The notes under the pieces are model-generated. The model did not search any database. It saw only the letters and a program-made list of their open reading frames with translations, and was not told the DNA's origin. This document shows positions 1-10,050 of a stretch of DNA of 64,000 bases, in pieces. A program made the translations under genes and the position numbers. The stretch lies in the NCBI GenBank assembly GCA_950295325.1, contig OX485805.1, forward strand, positions 29,437,501 through 29,501,500. The letters run 5' to 3'. Positions within the stretch are counted from its first letter, which is position 1; the number at the start of each line of letters is the position of its first letter. The DNA comes from Polytrichum commune (lineage: Eukaryota > Streptophyta > Polytrichopsida > Polytrichales > Polytrichaceae).

Positions 1-551
1 TCGTATGCGACAATTTCCTCTCCAACCCAAAATGGGCTTGGTGATCTTTAAGGGCTCAAGCTTAAACAATCGGTTTAAGAATATGATATAAACAAGGACC
101 AACAAACCTAAATCAATCATCATAAATAGGGTAACTCTTTCTAGGGAGCCCTATAGTGTGGCCCACATCACACATTACAAAAATAGGGTACACTTGTCAT
201 GTCCTGTGATTAATGTCATGCGCATAATCCCAATTTTCCATAGTACAAACTTTGGATGAGTTTTCAAGGGCCTTTATAATTTCATGATCACCGCCCTGAC
301 CTGTAGTGTAAAATGGACCCAAGCTCAATGTGACCATGTGTCTATAGAATTTCGTTTCCCAAGACCTACCATGGAGGATGCGGTAAGACTTGGCCCATAT
401 AGGTTTGTTGATAGATCATCCTAATTTAACCTTAATAGAATATTGCGAGGTCTTCGATCCCAAACTAGGTGTCAATTTAGCTAAGAGTAACAACCATGGG
501 CTCCACATAGCAATCAACAATTGTCACTCTCCCCTCGATAAGGTTCCGATA
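1..551. other. Intergenic, no gene seen
   Basis: AT-rich sequence with stop codons in all frames and no recognisable domain, RNA gene or long repeat end. It precedes the first interspersed MITE copy. Confidence 0.5.
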
Positions 552-928
552 AGTTAGACATGCCTAATTTGGTTACTTATCCTAATCAAACACCTAATGT
601 GAGTGGTATGTGATTTGATGTGGCTCCAATAACAAATAACAAAAAGACTTTTGTTTAGAAAAGACTGGACTACGCTCTCAAGATGTGATAACCATTCTAG
701 ACTCACTACACAACATAATTGGAGGGACCCATATGACCACTTAATGAGCACGAGAATCTTCACTTTGAGAATGAATGAGATATTTATATGAGTTCCTAGA
801 ATGATGACTTAAGAAAGCAATTACGGCCTCAGTATGGATTTGCTAACCATCTCATACCAACTGCATGTTTTATATTCTAAGAGAAGTGGGTTAATTGGAA
901 AAAAGAACCATTTAAGACCCATCTACAT
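552..928 (+). repeat. MITE family A, near full-length copy
   Basis: About 380 bp. It starts with GTTAGACATGCCTAATTT and ends with AAGACCCATCTACATTA, which are imperfect inverted repeats of each other (family consensus about TAAGGTAGAYGKGYCTWA). Internal landmarks shared by all copies are an (A/G)CATGTGTTTAAAAGAG-like block, GATAACCATTCTA, AATCTTCACTTTGA(T/G)AATGAAT and GTGGGTTAATTGGAAAAA near the 3' end. It carries no open frame. The superfamily is not established because no target duplication is clear. Confidence 0.6.
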
Positions 929-1380
929 TACTTGGTGCTCCAAAACATGGGTTCCCAAGTCCTAAGACCTAAGTCCCAAGTCACTTGAGGCCCATCTGTG
1001 CAATCTGAACCGTTGAGAGCATGAAGGTTGGGACTTATCACCCCACACGGGTCCCAAGTCCTAAGTCCAAGTATGACATGGATGCCTACGTGGCAACACT
1101 TTTTGGAGGTGAAGCTTGAGACTTGTGTTGAGACTTGGCCTCCATGTTGGAACTTCCTAACATGAGTGGAACTTGGAACTTGGGACCGCCCCACAGTATG
1201 TGGTTACCATAATTAGTGTAGTTCGCCCATACGGACGGAATGCGAACGAAGAGCCAATGAGCGAACGAAGTGGACGCGAGAAATGGACGAGAGTTGGTCG
1301 CGAAGCATGCAAGGGGAAGACAGGAAGGAAGGCCCATGCGATGGTCGCTCTCCCCGCGTGACCGCGTGCTTGCCAATTCC
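929..1380. other. Upstream of the C2 gene, no gene seen
   Basis: The stretch 937-1190 repeats the short motif CCCAAGTCCTAAG and its relatives several times, suggesting an old unidentified repeat. Open frames here overlap on both strands and match nothing I recognise. The composition becomes GC-rich after about 1200, which may be the promoter side of the C2 gene. Confidence 0.4.
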
Positions 1381-1384
1381 TCAC

Positions 1385-2064
1385 GTTTCACCCACCCCGA
1401 TCATGCTAATTCAACTCAACTTACTCGCATTCACATCGCAACAATCCGCATCCCACCCCCCGCCAACGCCCCTTTCTCAAATCCACCTGGAAACTTCCGC
1501 AATTTCCGTGCAATTTGCATGCAGTCAGAGTCAAATGCAAGCAAGATTCCACCAAAACAGCTCGGCTGTCGGCGATCGGCGCTTGCCACGGAATCCTTCC
1601 ACCTTTAACAAGGATTGATGTGAGAGTAGCCGGGGAATTCACGGACGAGGGGTTGGTTGTGCTTTGCATTTGTGGGGTTTGGCATTTGAAAAGGTTTGAG
1701 CGAAGAAGGGTTTGGAGGTTCGGAGAGTTGGGTTTGGGAGTGGTTGGGCCTTGACGTTGTGGGTTTTGGCATTTTCAGAATTTTTGACTGAAAAGTTTGG
1801 GGTTGGAAGTTTTCGGGGAGGTCGGTTTTGGGTTTTGTGGGAATTTGTGGGCCAGGGGGTGGTGGGAGTTGACGTTGTGGGTTTTGGCATTTAGGAAGTT
1901 TTGATCGAAGGGGTTGGAGGTTTCGGAGCGGTGGGTTTTGGCGGTGTGGGAATTTGTGGACCACGGGGTTGTGGGTTTTGGCATTTGAGAAGTTTTGAGT
2001 CAAGGGATTGGAGTTTTGTGGGAGGTGGGTTTTGGGTTTTGAAATCTTCTGGAGGATTTTGGCT
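1385..2064 (+). promoter_or_regulatory. Leader of the C2 gene: C-rich, then G/T-rich imperfect repeats
   Basis: About 1385-1600 is rich in C and A; from about 1620 to the start codon the plus strand becomes strongly G/T-rich and C-poor. Within it GTGGGTTTTGGCATTT recurs near 1670, 1757, 1875 and 1969, each followed by variants of TTTGAGCGAAG or GTTTTGAG, giving an imperfect tandem repeat of about 90-120 bp. I infer transcribed leader plus promoter. No TATA box or transcription start could be fixed. Confidence 0.4.
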
Positions 2065-4480
2065 ATGGCGAGGACGGAGTTGCATGTGACGGTGATGGGG
2101 GCGGAGGATTTGAAGAAACGAAGCAAATTGAGGAGGAATAGTGTGTACGCGGTGGTGTGGATTGACCCTGCCATGAAACGGTCGACACGGATCCTGCACA
2201 GGGCAGGCCGGAATCCCATCTGGAACGACGAGATCACCTTCAGCCTGGGAGACAATGTGTTGATTTACCCCCATTCCACTCTCACCATCGAGGTCAGTGG
2301 CTGCATGCCTCATGCTGAATTTTGACCATATTTTCACCGTATGCACATATTTTCCAATAATTTCTACCGGCAACGGAAACGATCTTGTTCTTGAAGAGAT
2401 GGAATCATTTGTAGGTTTCAATGTTAAAGCCTACACGCCTAACAACTCAAGCAGATTTGGCCCATTTATAGATAGGGATTGAGACTTGGCAGATGAATAT
2501 TTGAGATAAGGACTTAGAAATTTTTGAAGTACTCCAGGTTTTGAAAACCCTACTCAGGAGTACGTCTTTCCCACAAATTTCTACCGACAATTGCGACGTG
2601 TTGATTTACCCCATTCCACTCTCACCATCGAGGTCATGTTTCATGCCCTCATACTAAATTTAGTCCATAATTTTCTACCGTGTGACTAATCCTCGCAATG
2701 TGAGGTGGCTGGCTTCATATTCACCGTATGCATATATTTCCCCCCACGAATGTCTACCGACAACTGGTCCTAATTGAGCTTGTTCTTGAAGGAATGGAAT
2801 TATTTGTGGGTTTCAACGTGGCAACCTACACGCTTAACAACTCTAGCGGGTTTTGCCCATTTCTAAATAGGTTTTGAGACTGGCAGATGAATGTTGGAGC
2901 TGAAATTTTTGAAATTTTTGACTTCAGGTTTTGGAAACTTTTTACTAGCCCTGGAATTGTGTGCATATGGATGCATAAATGAGTGCTATTGGGACGTGTT
3001 CCTGACTTGGAAGGAGATTTTATTCTTGGATATGCTGGTTCTACTTGTACAAAATCGAATACCTATGTATGTTTCTTGAGGATATTGTTACATTTATTAT
3101 CACAGGTGATGAGTGTTGGGAGAAAGAGAGATACAGTGCTTGGGACCACGTTCCTTCTTATGTCGGAAATTGCGACCATGAAGGCAATGAAGGCTGATCC
3201 TGAGGAGCTTGATATTGTTCAGTTGCCACTTCACACGCCCGACGGTCATCCCCAGGGATACGTTAGTCTCTCAATCATCTTGATAGGTATGTATCACTTC
3301 TTCCACCCCCTCCTCCAATGAGAAGGTGCAAATTTATCCTTTCACATTGGAGAAGTTTTTTAGTCCATCAAAATTCAAAAGTTTTTCATGCTGCCTATGC
3401 AAATTAGAGTTATCCTCTAACTCAACATGACTTTTGGTTGGTAGTTGCTTGGTTGGATATAACACCTTTCATGTTCCGTAAGTTTTTGGTGCATAATTGG
3501 AGGTAGTGTGGAGATTTGAACGAAGAACATTCTCTATGGGTTCGTTGATGTTCAAACTCATTTTGGCATGTCAAGAGGTGCTAAATTGAGTTTGGCCTTT
3601 AAGGAACCAAAATAGGTTGCTCGTCCATTCAATTCCAATCACTATCTCTGAGAACGTGCCATGAACCACAAGTGGAAATTAAATTTCTGATATTGTATCC
3701 AAAACAGCCAATGAAAACTGTAGGGACCAACTCCTGACGAAAAATCCCATTGAGTTAAAGGATAAATCTAATGTCTGCAATTGTTTGAATGAATTCATCT
3801 CCTGCCCTGGTGTGATTGGAGATCCACTAAGGTTCACACATGCTTTGTAGGCATTCTTGGTTTGTGGCACTTCAGTGTCTACCAAAGAGTGATGTCTGGT
3901 TCAACACTTTGAGTGCCAAAAGGTGGTTTCCACATACAATGATAATGGGTCTGACCAATGTGAACATGACACATGTCAAATTTATTCCAAAACTAATTAC
4001 TTTGTGTCTTATCATATAGCATCGAACAGTATTGACATTTGCAAGCTCTTTGCAGATAAAAGCCAAGGTTACGTTAACCGTGTGGAGACAATGCCTTCAT
4101 CATCTACAGTCGCAGAACCTGTGATTGGGTACCCGGTTGGACTTACTCCGAGCATGGCGTATTACAGTACTGAACTGCCATATGAAAATTTATCAAATGC
4201 TCCACACCAGCAAGGCTTGAGCAGCAATTATGTCCCATTCGCATCAACAAGCCACGGCAGTGAAAATCTTCCTCAGCCTTCTCAACCTGCGGGAGCGGTT
4301 CCTTACTACCCCTCCTCTTATCAATTCAATCCTTCACCGTACGTGCAAGCTCCACGGTCTTCTGTTCCATTCATGGAACAACGAAATATACGTCGCAGTC
4401 GTGGTAAGCTTGCATTGGCATTGGTCGGGGGTGCGATCAGTGGGTTGCTCCTTGGGGATATCCTTGGATCTGTATTTTGA
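2065..4480 (+). CDS. C2-domain protein, SRC2-like (3 exons)
   Basis: Exons 2065-2292, 3106-3286 and 4056-4480 join in phase (0, then 1) to a 277-residue protein. Residues 4 to about 115 form a C2 domain: it starts MARTELHVTVMGAEDLKK, then YAVVWIDPAMKRSTR and NPIWNDEITF, the usual beta-strand core of plant SRC2 / BAP-type C2 proteins, which bind phospholipid, often with calcium. The middle is rich in P, Y, S and Q. The C-terminus (about 255-277, LALALVGGAISGLLLGDILG) is a glycine-rich hydrophobic segment as in SRC2, probably membrane-associated. Cold and stress signalling at endomembranes is known for relatives; here it is inference. Intron 1 has a partial duplication of the exon 1 end and intron 2 holds a fold-back repeat. 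The exact substrate or partner is unknown. Confidence 0.85.
2256..2950 (+). repeat. Tandem duplication over exon 1 end and intron 1 of the C2 gene
   Basis: Copy 1 runs from about 2256 to 2570 and copy 2 from about 2597 to 2950. Both contain GTGTTGATTTACCC, CATTCCACTCTCACCATCGAG followed by GTCA, then matching intron text (CTTGTTCTTGAAG, CCTACACGC, AACAACTC, GACTTGGCAGATGAAT-like). The second copy therefore carries a duplicate of the exon 1 end and its 5' splice site (near 2631), frame-shifted by a lost C. Confidence 0.7.
3400..3775. repeat. Fold-back repeat D in intron 2 of the C2 gene
   Basis: The left arm (GAGTTATCCTCTAACTCAAC, near 3409) and the right arm (CCCATTGAGTTAAAGGATAA, near 3748) are inverted relatives. 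An inner TTGGAGGTAGTGTGGAG block matches the element in DET1 intron 1 around 59230-59400. Non-coding; probably a MITE. Confidence 0.5.
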
Positions 4481-4825
4481 TGAAATTTTCGAGGTGCAGT
4501 GAATGATCCTGGAAGTGAGGGGTGCAACAGTGGATAGAGGAATTTGTGGTTCTGTTTTGCATGTGCAGACCATTTCACAGCTCTGGAACAGGCTGTGGGT
4601 GGGTTACATTGTTGCCATTTGGTTTGGGTCTAGGATGGGCTGGTCCATTTAACATAGTGGTGATGCCTGAGAATGACAATGTGTACATAGTAGTTTTCTG
4701 AAAAGTCTATAGATAGGTAGCACAAGAATGCTGGTCAAACATAATTGACCTCCAAGGCCCGGGTGGACCTGGAATGCACAAACTGATAGCACAAGGTTTG
4801 TTTCACTTCGATAGGGAATGCGTAA
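4481..4825. other. 3' flank of the C2 gene
   Basis: Presumed 3' untranslated region and intergenic DNA. No canonical AATAAA was located with confidence, and no other feature is visible. Confidence 0.35.
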
Positions 4826-5150
4826 GGTAGATGGGCCTTATTCGGTTACTTTTTGTTGTTTGCTACCTTATACTACTCGGGTTTGCGAGGCTGCACGCAC
4901 GCAAATGTATCTGAAGAAGCCAGGATCAATTCGAGAAAGTTTTGGAGCTAATCATCTTGAATTGCTCTGAATCATCAAAATTCACTGAGGGTAAGCCATA
5001 GGGTCACATAGGTCCCTCCAATTATGTTGACTATTGACCCTAGGATGGTAAACAATTTTTGAGCACGTGGTCCAATCGCTTGTAAACACCTTTATGGTTT
5101 CTGTTCTTAGAACCACATGTAACCACACACCACTCAATTAAAAAAAGTGC
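4826..5150 (-). repeat. MITE family A, truncated copy
   Basis: Begins TAAGGTAGATGGGCCTTATT (inverted 3' end of the family) and runs through CTCCAATTATGTTGACTATT and TTTTGAGCACGTGGTCCAAT. The far terminus is lost after about 5150. Confidence 0.5.
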
Positions 5151-5800
5151 ACACCCTTCAACCCGTGTGCTTTTATGTGCAGTTTAAAAATGTTTGCTGT
5201 GTTCCAACGCACCGAAATGGCATGTGGACAGATGCATGAAAAGCACACTCAGATTGGAGCTCATAACTTATACATACTTCCTCATTACGTGCCTTCCAGT
5301 AGCAGGATGAATTCACTATCTGGAGAGAACACGTGGTTGGAAATTGTCTTCAAGTTCCTTGTGTGGAGTGATGCAATTGTACTTGAAAACATATGGTTTG
5401 AACTTGTCATCAAAGTTCCTTGCGTTAATTGATGCAATCTTACATCAAGACGTGTGGTTGGATCTGTCTTGAATTTCCTTGTGTTGAATGATCCAATGTT
5501 ACTTGAAAACTAGGTATATGGAATATCATAGCTCTTTTTGCTTAAAAGTCATGATTTACTCATTGCAAACCCCACTTGTAATCACCAGTAACTAATGATG
5601 CACTCATATATTTCACTTCTGGTATTTTACTTGTTCGTTGCACTCCTGAATCCTGATGTGTTATTTGTGAGTGATTAGCACATCTATTGCTGCATGTCAA
5701 AATGACAAGAAATATTCTATTTATTCATTTTGTATGTACCATTATGAAGTGATTTCCACTCGGGCAACCAAAAAAGTCAAAGAGCAACACAACATCAAGA
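5151..5800. other. Intergenic, short degenerate repeats
   Basis: Around 5320-5520 a 60-70 bp unit containing GTGTGGTTGGA(A/T)(T/C)TGTC, TTCCTTG(T/C)GT and GATGCAAT recurs about three times (near 5330, 5390 and 5450). No gene is recognised. Confidence 0.4.
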
Positions 5801-5884
5801 TGTCAGCAGTGGGGTTTGAACCCACGCCCCCTTACGAAGACCAGAACTTGAGTCTGGCGCCTTAGACCACTCGGCCATGCTGAC
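5801..5884 (-). tRNA. tRNA-Leu(CAA), nuclear type
   Basis: On the minus strand the gene reads from 5884 to 5801. The acceptor stem GTCAGCA/TGCTGAC is perfect, with discriminator A. The anticodon arm CCAGA-CTCAAGT-TCTGG gives anticodon CAA, which reads UUG. There is a class II long variable arm and the T-arm GTGGG-TTCAAAC-CCCAC contains the internal B box. A run of six T on the transcribed strand (5775-5770) lies about 26 bp downstream and would stop RNA polymerase III. The 84-nt length and sequence match the plant nuclear class, not the plastid trnL-CAA. No intron and no CCA are encoded. Confidence 0.95.
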
Positions 5885-6186
5885 ATATGGTTGTGGGTAT
5901 AGAAATTAAGCCTTTGTCTCAAAGGGCTCATGGAATAGACCCTTCGCAAGGTTAAGTATTAAGGGATAGTTTACACCTAAGTCCTGATTATAATTTCTAA
6001 ATGTATTAATATTAAATGGTAAAATCAACTAACTTTAGATTAACCCAAATGTCAATTCATTCACATCTATAGGCAATGTTACCAAAGATGTTGCCTATTT
6101 GGAGTGGGTTACTACTTATATTCACACATGGCCATCATTAATCTCACATTGTTTGCCACGTGTCACCATGTCGACCTGTCATTTGA
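5885..6186. other. Intergenic upstream of the tRNA
   Basis: AT-rich flank. A CAACC motif just before the tRNA 5' end fits plant tRNA promoters. Nothing else is seen. Confidence 0.4.
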
Positions 6187-6588
6187 TCACTACACTAAAT
6201 ATGATAATTAGTGTCATATGACATTGTATGTCACTACAATACCTTTTTTAGTGACACTTTCTATGAATAAGTTTGCAAATACTATCATCCCAACTTACTC
6301 CAGTTCATCCAAATGCCAATTACCTAAACAAAGTTTGGTATAATTTGCATCCTAGCAAATTTTTGAAGAAATATTGTCATGGATGATTGAAATTTGGATG
6401 AGAAATCACTTAGGCAAGCGACAAAACTTGCAACATTGTAAATCTATAATGCCCAAACTTTTTAACTAGGAATGACAAATACTTGTTAGGTTTACATTTG
6501 GTATTGGTGACACTACACTGCGGTTTACAATTAGTATTGAGCAAGACAATTAGAATTGGTGACAATGAATGTCATATTTAGTGTAGTA
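6187..6588. repeat. TIR element family E (CACTACACTAAATATGA ends)
   Basis: The left end CACTACACTAAATATGA and the right end TCATATTTAGTGTAGT are inverted repeats about 400 bp apart. The interior (GATGATTGAAATTTGGATGA, GTTTACAATTAGTATTG) recurs in opposite orientation at about 40680-41033. No coding capacity. The ends resemble CACTA termini, but no target duplication is clear. Confidence 0.5.
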
Positions 6589-7157
6589 AGTCACTAGTCC
6601 CTACCGTGATCTTTGACTTTAGCTAACCATTCTCATACACATGTGGTAAGTTACCAACATGGTCATGCTTTAACAATGTTGTTAGGTTATAGCTATGCAA
6701 GAACTGAACCTAGTGATGGTAACTTAATGTATGGGCCATATGTGACTGTATATTAAAATAACCATGATGTTAAGAAAAGATATCCATGGGTGTGAATAAT
6801 GCCTAATCAACTTTGCATCGAACTATAGGTGAATGTAAGTGTATCAATAATCAACATCAATAATGGTATCAAAGAACTGACCCGTGAGTATCAAAATTGT
6901 AATACTAGTCAAATGTTGATATTTGATGGGTATCTCAAGGTGGGAGAATTTGTGTATGCCCAATTTAATACTTGGATCATTACCATTCTTTGCTATATTG
7001 ATACTAGGGATGATTTTACCTAGCTTTGCCAATTAAGCAATACGGATTCTCTCACAATTCTCAAAAAGAGTTTGATCACAACTTGTGGTCAATCCATTGT
7101 CAAATTTTGTTATCAAGTTGTCTATGAATTTGGAGGTTCTTGCATCAAGCATTTGAT
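6589..7157. other. Intergenic, no gene seen
   Basis: AT-rich. Short open frames on both strands around 6830-7030 overlap and match no family I know. Confidence 0.4.
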
Positions 7158-7191
7158 GGTGTGTGTGTATATATATATATATATACACACC
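7158..7191. repeat. Palindromic microsatellite (GT)n(AT)n(AC)n
   Basis: A GT tract, an AT tract and an AC tract form one uninterrupted inverted repeat of 34 bp able to extrude a hairpin. Confidence 0.85.
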
Positions 7192-7641
7192 TAAATGATA
7201 TCAAGAACACAAAACTATCAAATATCCCTATCATGTTGGTTCAAAAAAAAAAGTGACATTCTCATTATAGATGCCCAAATTGTATAAAACAACAAACACT
7301 ACGAGTCCAACACTTGCATTAACCTATAGATGTCCACATATTATCAACCGTTTTCTACCCTCCCTAAGGTCAAGCCTAGAAATCATGTACATGTGTGTGT
7401 GTGTGTTTGCTCATTTTCACTTGAGTGCAACAAATGGAATGAGATGTTTTGAGGTTTCCTCCCAACTTTGAGTTGTGAATATTTGGAAAAACACAAAATT
7501 TAGTTGCATTTGGATGCTCACAAAACATACAACTTATGCTTACAATAAACCAAGACGCAAATTCCTTTGTCAACCGGGCCAAGTCTCCTTGGGTGTTGAA
7601 GGTATTCTATTGTGGACTTCAATAGCATGCTCTTTGCTCCA

Positions 7642-7994
7642 CTAAGGTAGACAGGCTGGCAGTGTGTATATTTGACAAAGTTTTCGCAAGTTTTTGACAT
7701 TTGACACGCAAAAACTTGCACAAAAATAAATTGCATGTCCATTGACACGCACAATCTAGATTTCGACATGTAGTGTGACGTATGTTGAAAAAAAACTCAC
7801 ACATTAGTTGACATTTAAAAAAATTGAAATGACACATGTTACTAGGGATATGACATTGAGGTGACGTTTTAAAAGAACATGTAGATGTCAATTGACATTC
7901 ATTTTTGTTTTTGAAAACGTTACGTGACACTTTGGATTTGAAGTTGATCGTCAAATGAAACTTGTCAAACACACACACTGTAGACTGTCTTAGA
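7642..7994. repeat. Short TIR element (MITE), about 350 bp
   Basis: The ends are imperfect inverted repeats of about 33 bp: left AGACAGGCTGGCAGTGTG followed by TATTTGACAAAG; right, inverted, AGACAGTCTACAGTGTG followed by a GTTTGACAAG-like block. The interior is full of TGACA motifs. No coding potential; superfamily unresolved. Confidence 0.45.
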
Positions 7995-8014
7995 TTAATT
8001 TTCAAGTTATTTTT

Positions 8015-8130
8015 TCATCGTTTCATGCGAGTTCCTCTAAAATGAGCGGTAATTTTCCTCGAGACTTGAACTTCCACCAGGTATATCCTAAAACTCAACC
8101 GGTTCATCTGTAATTAACTAGCAGCGGGTT
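8015..8130 (-). repeat. Repeat family B (AACCGGTT-rich), fragment
   Basis: Contains TTCCTCTAAAATGAGCGGTA, GACTTGAACTTC and CTCAACCGGTTCATCTGTAA, matching the block at 32230-32340. Confidence 0.5.
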
Positions 8131-9074
8131 TCATCGATTTAGAATGAAATAGGTTCATTTGATGTTGGTTTTTCTAATGGGGACCAGGACCATGTTACTA
8201 TATATGAAGAGCATGCAGCTCAATTTATTGCTACCATGAGCTTTTTTAAGGCTTTAATTATTAGTACAAGGTACAATGGCATGCTTGTCCATCCATTATG
8301 GGTAAAGTTTGGTGACACGTGTCATTCGGGGAAGAGTGAAAACTCAAAGAAACATTGTATACTAGAGGAATCATTTGTATTTTAAGAAAGTTGATCTCCA
8401 AATTGGCGGGGTCGATGACTGATTTGGGAGAACCAACCCATACACTCGTTCCTTGTTGGATGCCTGAACCTTTGCCTACAAGGAACGAGTATACATGTTG
8501 TTTTGCTTCAGTTGTTGATGACCTCGATTTAGTTTAAGTTGTAAAAGTCAATGGGATGAAGTAGCAACAAACTTGGGTGGAACATGATTTCACCAAATCC
8601 CCGATGGTACAGTCCACCCTTGATGTACCCAAAAACCTCCCTGGACACTTGTATGTATTAGAGTCATCCATAATGACTCTCAATGAGGGATGAAATCATG
8701 GGTTTGAATTAGATCATTCTTTGAGAAAACTTTCTATTAAGAGTTTGCTAGCTCAGTGCGTTTCATAGCTTATTTTGAATGTTGGGTGCAAATTTAGGAC
8801 GTCCTCCTCCCACCTCTCAAACCTTGAGAGAATTTTAAGGTCTAAAAAAGAGTATGCGCATGGGGACTGTTGTCCTAAATCTTGGATCAACCAATGCAAG
8901 GCTAGCTTGCCTCAAGTAGGACAAGCTAGAAAAGCCAATTTTTTTTATAGCCCGACACCAATCCTTGTGAATGATAATTTAAGCATTAAGAAAACGTGAG
9001 TGACTTTGTGTTAACTCACATAAACTCATGGTTTGGGACTAAACCCATGATTTACTTTACGAATTACTCTACCA
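8131..9074. other. Intergenic
   Basis: A short hairpin at 8440-8500 pairs CACTCGTTCCTTG with CAAGGAACGAGT, and its text (GAACCAACCCATACA) resembles the ends of the fold-back elements at 14.4 and 19.5 kb. No gene is seen. Confidence 0.4.
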
Positions 9075-9183
9075 CATGTTCTCCCTCTTTAGTATGACAC
9101 GTTTGGGAAACACAAAAAGGTCTTATTATCGAGGTGTCGTCTTCTCATTATTATGACAAATGGCGTAAAGTTGTCATATTATT

Positions 9184-9268
9184 GGCCGGGGATTCGTGGC
9201 ACTCAAGTAAAGTCATCCGGTAACGAAAATCGGATGAGTCCATCTAGAAGCTCGGATGGAGCTTACTT
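9184..9268 (+). repeat. Left terminal inverted repeat of the MULE
   Basis: Pairs with 12762-12846. Shared text includes CACTCAAGTAAAGTCATCC and AAGCTCGGATGGAGCTTAC. It is preceded directly by CATATTATT. Confidence 0.9.
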
Positions 9269-9747
9269 CTAATAATATCAATGACCATGCTTCACCCAAG
9301 ATTATCAAGCTGCATCTGCTGATAAGAGAATAAACATGATATAATATTTGATTATTCCCAGCCCTACCCAATTAACCATGGTATGGACATAACGTTGTAT
9401 GACACTACTTATAGTTACCATCATCCTTTGCACCAATTTTGGAGCCTCTGCTTTCAATGTATGTCTATTATATTAGGGTAAAGGATTTAGAAACTAGGTT
9501 TTCTATATACATACAAGTCTCCTTCCATGCTCCTCATTTGTGTCTATGTTTTAACAACAGCTTAATCCTTCCCTGGATCCTTGCATTTTCTGACAGGAAC
9601 CAAAATTTGCAGAGTACCCATTACCATCACCTGATCCGAAGGCAATGTTGAAGAGGTTATGTCCAATTCAATTGTTGAACATATAGGTTTATGCAAGCAT
9701 AATCTCTCCAAGTGTGCACACGTGACTGACAGTAAATGCGTAGATCT
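9269..9747. other. MULE interior, possible captured exon at 9598-9657
   Basis: On the plus strand TTTTCTGACAG is followed by an open stretch reading EPKFAEYPLPSPDPKAMLKR and then GAG/GTTATG, which looks like an internal exon between an acceptor and a donor. I do not recognise the protein. It could be a second captured gene fragment or chance. Confidence 0.25.
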
Positions 9748-9753
9748 TTTATT
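9748..9753 (-). terminator. Putative poly(A) signal of the NIP gene
   Basis: AATAAA on the minus strand, about 300 bp beyond the NIP stop codon and still inside the MULE. The intervening 9754-10050 is the presumed 3' untranslated region. Confidence 0.4.
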
Positions 9754-10050
9754 CACAATTGTCTGTATGCATGTACATGAATTGATGCCTGCTACCTATC
9801 TACTATAAAGCACACTAACTCTGTCTTGTACAACTAACAACTATAATGTCCCTATGTAGTGTCGTGGCGAACTGCTGAGAGGAGCCGGGAGTTTTGACGG
9901 AAGGTTCTCAAAGAAGTCTTTGGAAGTCAGTTAATCACCTTGTACAGGGAGGTTGTGCTGACGTGTAGCTGAGGTAACGTCCTAGGCAGACAAACTGATG
10001 ACGTGTCATCTGAGTTGGAGAATTCTAACTCTTGTTACACTGCACTATGA

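Noticed and set aside
1605-2255. A 216-codon minus-strand frame over the C2 leader and exon 1
   Set aside because: It is the shadow of the G/T-rich repeats and of the C2 exon; the peptide is repetitive (PKPTT, NPKTS) and unlike any protein.
5671-5865. Open frame ending GFEPTPPYEDQNLSLAP
   Set aside because: It is the tRNA-Leu gene read in the wrong sense; this peptide is a known tRNA-derived artefact.
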